64,000 bases of DNA. It comes from Kalaharituber pfeilii. Taxonomy: Eukaryota > Ascomycota > Pezizomycetes > Pezizales > Pezizaceae. Shown here in pieces: positions 53,761 to 64,000 of this stretch (within the stretch, counting starts at the first letter, position 1; each line of letters starts with the position of its first letter). Made by a program: the position numbers and the translations under genes. Under the pieces are notes generated by a model. It worked only from the letters and a program-made list of their open reading frames with translations. It had not been told where the DNA came from and did not search any database. Location of the stretch: positions 336,035 to 400,034 of the forward strand of contig WHUZ01000059.1 in the NCBI GenBank assembly GCA_015179045.1, written 5' to 3'.

Positions 53761-56605
53761 CTTCTCCTACAGTTAGCCTCACTCCTACTTCAATCTATAA
53801 ACAACTATTCATACAGCCGAGCTAAAATAGAAGAAAAATGGTATCTTAAAATCAGTAATTATTAGAGTATATATTAACTCAGAAGTAGAAATGTTAATAT
53901 TTTCCATCAAAGTACTAATCCTATGTATTAAAAGAAAATTCCCCATCAAGTTCAAAGGAGCTAGTAGTATACTCTTACCAAATACTGAGATAGAGTATAC
54001 TACAAAGCTATAAATAATACTAATTAATAATATCAGGAAAGTTCATAAGAACTTATTGACTTCGATATGATTGATGAAGAAAAGTACTATAATACATTCT
54101 TATCAATAATATCGATAGTTAGTCACCAGTCATATATTGATTGGGACTTGAACTATATTAAACTAAATTATATTAAATACTCCAAACACATTGACTCTAG
54201 GTACTTTAAACTTTGTGAAGTGGAAAAACTTTATATCATTGAAGGATAGCAAGTAGGACAAGTATTTTTTAGTAGATATATGTATATTATGAAATGAAAA
54301 ATACTCTAAGTGCGTATTTACCAAATAGAAGCTAGTGAGCAGGTGACCTTTAACCTAACAATATGGAAGAAGAAATTTCCAAAGGTTTTTGACTTTAAAA
54401 CCATAGCAAAACTATCTCCATATCAATCTTATGACTACTGCATATCTCTATAAGAAGGACAATAATTTCTATAAGAGCCTATCTATTAACTAAGTAAGAA
54501 AGAGTTAGAGATACTTAAAGCATATATCAAACAGATATTAAAAGAAGAAAAGATTCAACTCTTACAATCCCTGGCAAATGTACTTATCCTATTTGTCCCA
54601 AAGAAGAATAGTAAACTTTATATGTATATTGACCTAAACCAAATTACTATTAAGAACTGCTACCTCCTCTTACTAATAGCAGAACTCTGAGACTGACTTC
54701 ATAAGGGCAAATACTTCACTATCCTTAACTTAAAGAATAGATACAACTTGGTATAAATTACTAAAGAGGATGAGTGGAAGACAGCCTTTAGGATGCAGTA
54801 TAGGTACTATGAATATACAGTTATACTATTTAGACTTTACAATATACTAGCAAGCTTTTAGGAGTTCATAAATGAAATCTTTAAAGATATGATTGATCAG
54901 AATTTACTAGTATATATTGACTACCTACTAATATATGCCGAAATACTAGAAGAATATAATACAACCTTAAAAGAGATGTTGCACAAGGTACAGGAAAATG
55001 GTTTGGCTATACAAGAGGAAAAATATGAATGGTATATAGAGAAAGTTGAATTTTTGAGTTATTATATCTCAGAGAAAGGAATTTTAATGTCAATCAATAA
55101 AATCTAGACTTTCTTTGATTAAAAGACCTCTAGTATTAATGAATACTATAATCTGAAGACACTCATATCATAATCTTTTCTAAAGTTTGCTAACTTCAAC
55201 CAATACTTCATTAAAAACTATAGTAAGATATACTTCCCTCTAACTTGACTACTCAATAAAAAGGTAAAGCTAGTCTGGGGACTTCTATAAGAGAAAGCTT
55301 TTTAGTAACTCAAAGAAGCTGCTCTAATTCTAGTACACTACCACTCAGAGTCAGAAATTATACTAGAAATAGATATAAGCAACTTCATACTTAGAGGAAT
55401 CCTAAGTTAGAAGCAAGAAGATAGCAAACTATACCCAGTTGCATTCTATTCTTAGAAGTTCACTCTAGCCAAAATTAACTATAACATCTTTGACATAAAG
55501 ATACTAACTATAGTGGAATATATAATAGATACCTAGCAAGAATACTATAAAGATACCAAGTATAACATGAAAGTTTATACAAACTATGATAACCTCTAGA
55601 TCTTTAATACAGTTAAGAAGCTATCTTACTGTCAAGCACAATAGGCAGCAAAACTTGCCCTATTTGACTATACAATCATCTACTGAAAAGAAAAAGCAAA
55701 TGCCAAAGTAGATACTTTATCCAGATATAGTAACTATGCCTTTAAGAAGGAGAGGGGACAGTAAGATCAGCAAGAAACTAAGTTTTAGAAAGAAGGAATA
55801 TTGCAGGAAGAGAAAAAAATTTTGACTATAAGAATAATAAAAGTTCTAAAAGTAGTAGCATTAACTAACAAATGGAGAAGGAAGCTAATCAAAGAAGGAA
55901 AAAAGGACAAATAGTATACTCAACTTCAAGAATACATCCAGTAAAAAAATAATAATATCGACAAATGATTCAGTATCTGTGATAAACTAGTTCTATATAA
56001 TAATTGGTTTATAATACCAAAGCCCCTTAGATAAGAAATACTTCAAGCAAAATATGATTATCCCCTTACTGACCATCTTAGAATCAAAAAAACTATAAAA
56101 CTTAATGATAGATACTTCTATTAGTCTAATATTCATAATAATATCATAGAATACATTAGTACATACTTAGAATACTAATGCAACAAGATATGAAAACATA
56201 AGAAATATAGCCTCCTTTACTTATATGAGATACCATACCAATCATAGTTCTCTATTAGTATAGACTTTATTACCAAACTTCTTCCTTCAGATAGCTTTAT
56301 ATAAATATAGGTAGTAGTAGATAAGTTTACTAAGATAGCTTACTTTATCCTTCTAACAGAATAATCTATAGAACAATTAGTAACTACTTTCCTTCAAAAA
56401 ATATAGTGACTCTATAGTTTACTGAAAAGTATTATATTAGACTAAGATGTAAAGTTTACCTTGAACTTCTGGTAGGAACTTATGAAGAAACTAAAAGTCA
56501 ACTTAAACATGAGTATAACTATATACTTGTAAACTGATAGATAAACTAAAAGAGTTAACTAAGGCTCTTAAAGGATATCTCTATAACTATATTACCTACT
56601 ACCTA
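53761..56605 (+). pseudogene. Decayed pol of the second Ty3-like family
   Basis: RT landmarks on the plus strand: LFVPKKNSKLYMYIDLNQIT (about 54590; family FVPKKNGKLRLCIDYR-LN), EDEWKTAFRMQYRYYEY, and the catalytic box at 54889-55107 reading LLVYIDYLLIYAE where YLDD should stand, so it is inactive. RNase H (LYPVAFYS) and integrase (SIDFITKLLPS, VVVDKFTKIAY) follow at 55400-56600. TAG and TGA stops are frequent at Gln/Trp/Arg positions. Confidence 0.75.
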
Positions 56606-59600
56606 TTACATCTAAGGTAGATATCTATCTACTACTATAGTAAGAGGTAAAGGTTTCACTACTAATTAGCTACCATAGCTAAAGGTAAAGACTTACCTAC
56701 TAAGGGGATAATACTGACTCTGTAATCGAATATAAGACTAATACTAATTCACTGGACTGATTACCCATTAGGCTTGGCTATTAATTCTTATATTATTTAG
56801 ATAGGGTAGTACTATAGAAGGGTATACTATCTAGAATACAGCTTGATGTATATACTCGAGTTATAGAAGCTTTATTTCTATATACACATATATTAGTATA
56901 TTCATTACCTTTATTTTATACTATTTTTATATATTTTTATTATATATTCTTATTACTATAGGTATTGGCATTAATAAGCAATTGCTGTATTGCTAGCCAC
57001 GTATTCATTTATTGACTGCTCATATATAGCTGTGCTGAAGTCTATATAAGTACTGACTAGTAATAGTATAGTTAGAAGAATTAAGACATAAGTAGTATTC
57101 TAAGTTTCTTTATAACTCTGAACCTATTATTCTCTCAATATGCCTATAAATTACTCCACTCCATTACATACGCCTTATCGAGCAGCTGCCCTTCCAGTCC
57201 ACTATCTATATACCTCCATGGTTATTCCGGAACTACTATATACACATATCTGTATTGACTCCAACCTGCCATATTTATCTTACCGTAGCTGTAATATCTG
57301 GTCCCTTCCAGCCCTCACCAGAGCTAAGCCCCTCATGTCTGTAACATTACACCACTCCTCTTTCACCTACCACACTACCTCTACAATATCAGCACTAGAA
57401 GGCTCATCCACTGCCTTTTCTTACTCAAGTATTTCTCCCTAGAGATATTGCTAACCTCTATAACAAGTAAGTATTCCAAGGTAATATATCTACCCCTCTT
57501 TCTCAGAGCTAATAAGAACTGCAAAATATGATAACCTATATTGCCCAGCTACTAACAAAAATGCATAGTCAAATATTATAGTAGCTAGTATTTCAGCCAG
57601 TATCAACTTCGCAATGATAATAGTAAGTGTAGTGTCCTTAGCCTACCTAGGTTTAAAAGCTTCTTCTCTAAAGTATTTCCTCTACCAGATACTAATAGTG
57701 TGGTTTTTTCTACAACTTGCAAATTTCCTTGATTTGAGTTAGCAAATAGCATGGTATACTAAAATCTGATCTCATAGGACCTCCTCTACTAGGTATTGAT
57801 AGTGTAGGAACTCTTCCTCCTTATACTCTATCTTGTAGTTATAAGACTCTATATCTCTTCATTTTTCCTACGAGTCAAGCACTACTGTAGGACCTTTCTT
57901 TCCTTTTCTGTCTTCCATTATCCCTATAAGTCAGTTATTGCTATGAAGCCTTCTTCCTCCTTATATATTTCCTCACTATCCTGCTAAGCTAAGATTCAAT
58001 ACCTTCTCCTTTATCAATTAATACTATAAGGGCCTCCTCTACCTTCTGCGAAAATTTCTCTCTTTAGAAAAGTTTGATGGGGATACAAAAGAGCTGGATA
58101 ACTTTCTGTTCCTAGTACAATAATAGACTAAGAGTTCCTAAATTACTGCTAACAATGAAATCTCTTACTTAAAAGGCTATGCCCTCATATTTTCTATCAG
58201 AACCCTTCACTGTTTTATGCCACAGCTCTCACCCTACTCTATATGACCTTCTAGAACTCCTCAACCATTACTGAGGCTACTCAAAACATTCAGATACACA
58301 AGCAGTAGGGTAGAATATAGGATTTCTTAACTGAAATCAATGAAGTATTAGTATAATAATATAGTAAAGACTTCTGACTCTGTCCTTATTTTCGACATGT
58401 CTGCCAGCATTCAGAAGATGTTCAGAACCTTGTAGCTAGTCATTTTGAGTATTGAAACAACTAGAACCAATAGAAGTTATATTGCTAATACTCTGAGAAA
58501 GCCTAGAAATAAGCACTTTACTCCTTCTACTACTATGACAAACATTACCTTTATCAGCAGCAGCTCTATAATATAGCCATCTGCACCTCTGAAAAAGAAG
58601 AAGAGTGATGACATACCTGAAAAATTGATTTAAAGAAAAGGCAACTAATACATCAGGTATAAGATTATGTTATATTGCAAAAAGAAGTAGTAAAAACCTA
58701 ACCAATGCTAAAGAAGGAAGACAAAGAGGAAGTAAAACACTCTAGAGTTATGAATCTACTCTCTCAATTGGCCTAAAATAAGATAAGGACAGACTCTGGC
58801 CATCTTATAGGCCATCAAGAGATTCAAGAAGATCACTGAACTATCTAATTTGGAGTGGATGGAGACTCTACTTAATGTATAGAACTCCTTATAATAGTAA
58901 CCTTCTCAATTATGAGATAAAATTTAAAACTAGGAAGACTATTAGAGCTATTATATATTGTATGGCCTCTGCGTCGATTGTTTCTTTAGTAGACTAGGTA
59001 AGAAGTTAAAGATGACCTTACAAGCAAGACCTGTAATGATTGAAAATTCTTGAAAATCCTTCGTTTTTGTTTTTATTTTTATTTTTGCTTTCATTTTTAT
59101 TTTCTAGTGTTTTGGTTCCTAATTCTATTTCCTCTACTTTAGATTATATATATCCTATTAGTATTTTGGGCAAATCTGATAACGCATTCATTAATCTTAT
59201 GAAGCTTTTTGTTCTGGACTCTTACCAAGAAGATCTGTTTTAAACTTCTACCAGATGATTAAGAAATTTGTTTTTAATTTTAATGCTAAAGTTATGCATA
59301 TTGACGAATACATCATTGATTGTATCCAAGTTAATGATGTTCTGAGAATGTCTGATAAGTCTCTATTAACTTTTTATTTTGAACTCTTATCAAGAAAGTA
59401 AGAAATTTGTTTGAAATTTTAATACTAAAGCTATAGATATCACTGAGTGTATTATTTCATAGGCCCTTTGATAGTCCTTGTACTCGTGTTGAGTTGTTTT
59501 CAGTTTTTTCTGATAATCCTCTTGAAAAAAGTAATATTTTATTGATTAATACATGCAAGAACTAGCACTTACAATATATTAATCTCTTTTCTGAGAAATA

Positions 59601-60937
59601 GATATACTACTTACCTCCTTACTAAAGCTAGCATTATAAAATCTCTTTCGAGAATTAATATATAAAGCTTTCCTATAGTTTAGTATATCTAAAAAGAAGA
59701 TAAGGCTCTTTATAGGTATATTGTCAAACACCTACTAGCAGAGAAGATATGAAGGTCAAGATTGAAAAGCAGCTTTACTAATTTGTTTTTAGAAGAGAAA
59801 TTGGTCCCTTCGACTATGTGTTAATTATAAGGGTACTAAACAAAGTCACCACTTCGAACAAATACCCTTTGCCCTTAATGTCAGAACTTCTCAAAAAGAC
59901 CCAAAGTAGTAAATAGGTTACCAAACTTGATCTTAAGAATACCTACAACTTTATATAGATTAAGTTAGGTGATGAATAGCAGTTATCAAACATAACAGCT
60001 TATTTGAAGTACCTAGTTATATCTCTTGAACTCATCAATATACCTACTTTCTTTGAAAACATGATGAATAAAATTCCCACTTGTATCAGTAAAGTTATTT
60101 AGTACTTGGACTCTTAATCTATGAAGGCAAGTCCAAACAAAACCATGAAAGGATAATAGAAAAGTGCTTGCCAAGATTGAGCAAACATGGGCTCATAGTA
60201 TGAGTTCTATTTACACGAAACTATGTTTTTTGGTTATTTTATTGATAGTCTTAAGATTAAAATACACCCACTCAAACTCTCTACCATTTATGACTGGCCA
60301 CAACTGATAAAGAAAGGTACAAGCCTCTTTGGCTTAGCAAACTACTGCCGCTGATTCATTCTCAACTACTACTACTAATTTAATTTATTCTACTGTAACT
60401 CGACTACTTATAAGTCTTGACTAGAAATATACTCTATATTTAGGAGTGGTAGAGCAGCAAGCTGCTTTGATAGAACTTCAAGACAAGTTTATCAGTGCCC
60501 CCATACTATGACAGTTCGATCGATCCTTGCTTATAATTGTAAAACTAACTATTCAGCCCAAGTACTCACTGGTATCTTCAACTTAAGAATAATATTACTA
60601 TCCTTTACTTCTACTAGTATTACTCTCAAATACTGACTCCTACTAAATGAAACTACCTCTATCCATAATAATAAACTCTTGGCAATCCTTAATTGTACAA
60701 ATAGAGAATAGAGCTATCGAGAATCAAGTTCCCTATCTTTACTAACTACTATGCACTTCACTACTAAACAATACCTCAACAACTAGTAGTTAAATCGAAG
60801 CTAGAGACTTTCCAAATTCGATCATATCAGTCTAATGGCAAAGCAGATACTCACTCTCAGACTAATGAAGTATAAGATATATATACTGATATCCCTAGAG
60901 TCAATAGTGATGAATGAGTAAGGAACAATAATGAGTC
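56606..60937 (+). mobile_element. Second decayed copy of the second Ty3-like family
   Basis: 56612-57130 is a leader/LTR-like region that also occurs inverted at 52640-53340. A Gag start follows at 57140-57442 (MPINYSTPLHTPYRAAALPV), then capsid remnants (58060, LEKFDGDTKELDNFL). RT remnants lie at 59780-60500 (KLVPSTM, NKYPLPLMSELL, TKLDLKNTYNFI) and RNase H/tether remnants up to about 60870. Stops are dense. The element ends at the LTR of the next one. Confidence 0.65.
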
Positions 60938-61721
60938 TGTAACAATCCAACCCGGACCCCTTGCCCTAGACTCTCTAGTTCCGGTCCTATACTGGCAACC
61001 AACGTACTACTTGCCAGTACTCGTACATGTGTAGCTGACCTTAACACCCTTGCAATTCGCCACACTCCTTCTAGCACTCCGATATATATCCCTATACCGG
61101 TGAGCATGCTTAAGCGACATGGCTACTAGCATCCCAGTTATTACTTAACAACCCAAACCGATGAACCTACCAGAACCTGCTAGAAGAACCCGGATACCTA
61201 GAACCTGCCGGAAACTCGCAGAACCCGCCAGAAAGCCATAGAACCTGCTGGAAGCCATAGACCCTGCCGGAAGCCATAGACCCTACCAGAAAGCCGTAGA
61301 ATCTGCTGGAAACAGGTATTGCTGAGCTTATTCCCGGATATTCTTGACGCTTCTTCCTGCTTCCAGTCATTCCTTAGTCACCTATATACTTCCTGTCATT
61401 TCCTTTATTTTCCATGAACTTCTAGTTGCTTCTCGGTTTTCCATGTACTTCATTTGTTTACTTGTTTGCTTGTTTGCTTGTTGCCTGAATTTTCTACTAA
61501 TGGTTTTTTATAAAGAGGCCCTCCTCTCTCCTCCGTCTTGCTTCTCTACGCAACAACTTGTTTCCTACCCAAGTTGTGTATCTAGCCTTTTAATACATCT
61601 ACATCTCGATATCTCATAGTCCCGACCGCCTCTGCCTCCGCCTCCACCGTGACCTTACCTCGGCGCCCGCCGCCTACCCTGTACCCAAATCCTGTAGCCT
61701 GACCTGGACCTGTTCATTACA
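60938..61721 (+). repeat. 5' LTR of a third chromovirus copy
   Basis: It starts TGTAACAATCCAACCCGGAC and ends CTGTTCATTACA, 784 bp, TG...CA. Right after it comes CTTTGTTGCGTCGCCCAATC, the same post-LTR sequence as in the young copy (CTTTGTTACGTCGCACCAAT), so it belongs to a related subfamily with a very different LTR. The matching 3' LTR lies outside the window. Confidence 0.8.
61155..61315. repeat. ~20-bp degenerate tandem repeat within the LTR
   Basis: Units like AGAACCTGCCGGAAGCCAT recur about seven to eight times with indels. They are a candidate for the variable region of this LTR. Confidence 0.8.
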
Positions 61722-61751
61722 CTTTGTTGCGTCGCCCAATCGGTCACAGCT

Positions 61752-62797
61752 ATGGGAGACTTTGCCAGCACCAGCACTAGCGCCAGTACCAGTACCGACT
61801 CGATCGAAGCACGGAAAATAGCCTGGAGGACCCTGTGCACTGCTCTCGCCTCAACACCTCTTACCTCTACCAGAAAACCTACCAACCCAGCTGGCACCCC
61901 TGGAGAATTTGATACCTTTAACTTCGCTGCCCATGGCAGCGGAATGATCTCGGGTTTACAAGGAACCTAGGCCAACTTTAACATCCCCAATCATAGTACA
62001 ACTAAAACTGCAGACGTCCTGTGGGATTACTATTACCAGGGTTTCCATTACTGTTTACACTAGAAACTCATGGCCATATCCTCCCAGAAAATTATGCAGA
62101 ACGGTGCTTAAACCCAAGAACAATTTCGAGCCTCTGAGGTCGCTGACCCAGCCCCATTCGATGGAACCAGGGAAAAATTCAAGGACTTCATCACTCAACT
62201 ATACCTTATCTTTAACACCGATCCTACTCAGTATGACACAGACACTAAGAAACTCATATACACCACATCCTACCTATCCGGGAATGCTAGACAGTGGTTC
62301 CAGCCGCACTTCAATGATACAACGGGGCTTGTCACCTTTGCTGACTATGCAGCCTTTATTACCACCCTCAGAGCCACCTTTGACAACTCAGACGCCCGGA
62401 CCACTGCCGAAAGAAAGCTCAAGGCTCTGAAGCAGGATAATGAGAACTGTTCCACCTACTACGCCAAGTTTGCCCCCATGGCTGCAATACTCGGATACGA
62501 CGACCAAACCAAGATCGACTTCTTCTGGAACGGGCTCCGGTTTCAGGTGAAAAACCATCTTATTAGCGTCCTAAATGAGCCTACCAACATCGATGCCTTA
62601 GTCAAACTCTGTATAGGTATTGATAACAAGGACCGCGTCGTGCATGCCTCCACTTCAGCCCCCAAACCCGCCACCACACACGCCTCACAGACACCCGAAG
62701 GAAGCATCCCAATGGACCTCTCCGCTACTCAAGCTCAGGTCCAGGTCAGCAAGAAACAAGAACCTCTCTCCGACAATGAGAAGAAGAGGCGATGAGA
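61752..62797 (+). pseudogene. Third chromovirus gag, lightly decayed
   Basis: It starts MGDFASTSTSASTSTDSIEA, then ARKIAWRTLCTALAS and GTPGEFDTFNFAAHGSG. A TAG at 61969 replaces a Gln before ANFNIPNHSTTK, and further TAG codons follow in the next 200 bp. The rest of the capsid is open: [55 protein letters not shown] and [10 protein letters not shown], ending SDNEKKRR followed by TGA. The CCHC knuckle downstream (about 62810-62870) is damaged. Reading length and order match the Gag of the young copy, and no run contractions are seen here. Confidence 0.82.
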
Positions 62798-62998
62798 AAA
62801 CAACTTGTACATGTACTATGTACAATCCGGCCACTAGGCCATCCACTGCCCTCTACGCAAGGGTCAGGTGATCAGGACTACCAATGCCGACCTCAGTCCA
62901 CCCGCCAATGCCACCCCTCTATACACCTCCGACCCAAAAAACTAATGCCCTCTTCAGTTTATGATGGCTGACTGAAAAGTGCCAGGATGCTATCTGGT

Positions 62999-64000
62999 AC
63001 CATCTTCTCTAAACCTGTCTCTGTTTCTGTTTCTGCTCCTGCTTCTATCTCTGCTTCTGTTTCTGCTTCTGCTTCTGTTTCTGCTTCTATCTCCACCCTT
63101 GCTTTGTATTCTGTTAATCGTTTCTATCTTTTGAAGGAAGTTTGTATGGAGGGAACTAGGAATAAGGAATTGGGTACTTCAAGCAAGGCTAGAAAGAGGA
63201 GGAACCGAAGGAACCATTTTCATCATTTTATTTCATTTATTTCTGTTTCTGGAGACTTAGGAGGGGAAGACCCTTTAATTTTGTCTTGCATTGTTAATGA
63301 TTCTGTGAAATCCACATATATGATAGATTCCGGTGCTACATCATAGTTTATTGATCAAGACCTTGCTCTGAACCTGAACCTACCTATGACCTTGAAACCT
63401 AGACCTGAGAAGCTGACGGTAGTGGATGGTAGAACCTCCATCACCGGAGACATCACATATACCTGCACCCTGAAGCTCACCATAGACTAGCACGAGAAAC
63501 AACTCACTTTGTAAGTGACCAAACTCGGTGGATGGAATATGATACTTAGAAGAACCTAGCTACGTTGGCATAACCCAGTCATTGATTGGGAACGGGATAC
63601 AATCCAGCTAGCCTCTGGCTACTGTCAAGCCTATTGTTTGCCAGTTCGATAACATACCACCCCCTCAGAGCCCATCCAACACAAGATAGCCATGATATCA
63701 CGAGCTGCCTTCAAGGTAGCCTCTTCACAATCAGGAAGCCAGATCTGTATTATTGCCGCTGCTCCTGTTTGTGAAACCAATAATAAGCCTGCCTCTGAGC
63801 TTGTACCTACAGAATACTATGACTTTCTACCTTTCTTTGATAAAAAGGAGGCTGACTCACTACCCCCCCACCGATATGTCAACCATGAAATACTACTAGA
63901 GGAAGGGACCAAGCCGCCTTTCGGACGAATGTACTCAATATCAGATTCCGAGTTACAGGAAGTCCGCCAATGGTTGGATGAGAACTTGGCAAAATCCTTT
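62999..64000 (+). pseudogene. Third chromovirus pol start (protease, linker), cut by window end
   Basis: Plus strand. It has the hydrophobic/Ser-rich repeat, then KEVCMEGTRNKELGTSSKAR, the protease active site YMIDSGATS (63315-63344), and after a TAG (for Gln) FIDQDLALNLNLPMTLK. Then come IHKIAMISRAAFKVASSQSG-like sequence and the RT-preceding PPHRYVNHEILLEEGTKPPF. In-frame stops at 63343-63345, 63488-63490 and a few more are all TAG/TAA at Gln or Trp sites. It lines up with residues ~40-330 of the intact Pol. Confidence 0.82.

Overview
This window looks like a repeat-rich chromosomal region of a filamentous fungus, most likely an ascomycete of the Pezizomycotina. Three things point that way: spliceosomal introns of about 50-80 bp with GT..AG ends and CTAAC branch points, Ty3 retrotransposons with an integrase chromodomain, and older element copies decayed in a RIP-like pattern (CpA to TpA on either strand, many CAG/CAA/TGG codons turned into stops). 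I cannot name the genus. I saw no rRNA gene, tRNA gene or CRISPR array.

Layout. 1-2155: a Ty3-type gag fragment and two 18-bp minisatellites. 2156-15376: a LINE-dominated block. Two LINE families occur. LINE-A ends in a GCCATAGCCC...GGGCGG hairpin module, LINE-B in a GGCTGGTAGCC...TTACGTGA module. The block holds two ORF1-only elements, a LINE-B body interrupted by a reverse LINE-A copy that is itself interrupted by a short LINE-B copy, and a 5'-truncated LINE-A. Two MITE-like DNA elements lie at 2922-3279 and 4138-4765. 16462-30996 is the genic island: a NAD(P)-binding Rossmann protein (+), a convergent four-transmembrane protein (-), and a 22-exon gene (+) for a 2,014-residue UvrD/TRANK1-like superfamily 1 helicase. 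Related tandem arrays of a ~57-bp unit lie on both sides of the helicase gene (19180-20035 and 31555-33300). From 33.5 kb to the end is a nested retrotransposon cluster: a young chromovirus (39180-45711) sits inside an older decayed copy of its own family (35390-50606). That old copy also carries a MITE and a 1.7-kb foldback element, and it lies in still older Ty3-like sequence. A third, lightly decayed chromovirus starts at 60938 and runs off the window.

The most unusual signal is a set of seven tiny retroposon insertions of 30-88 bp. Each is only a LINE 3'-terminal module plus poly(A), flanked by its own 11-14 bp target-site duplication. The five longest begin within a few bases of the same position at the 5' edge of the terminal hairpin, two of them at exactly the same base. 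They behave like ultra-short SINEs driven by the LINE-A and LINE-B machineries. One lies in an intron of the helicase gene and one inside a LINE.
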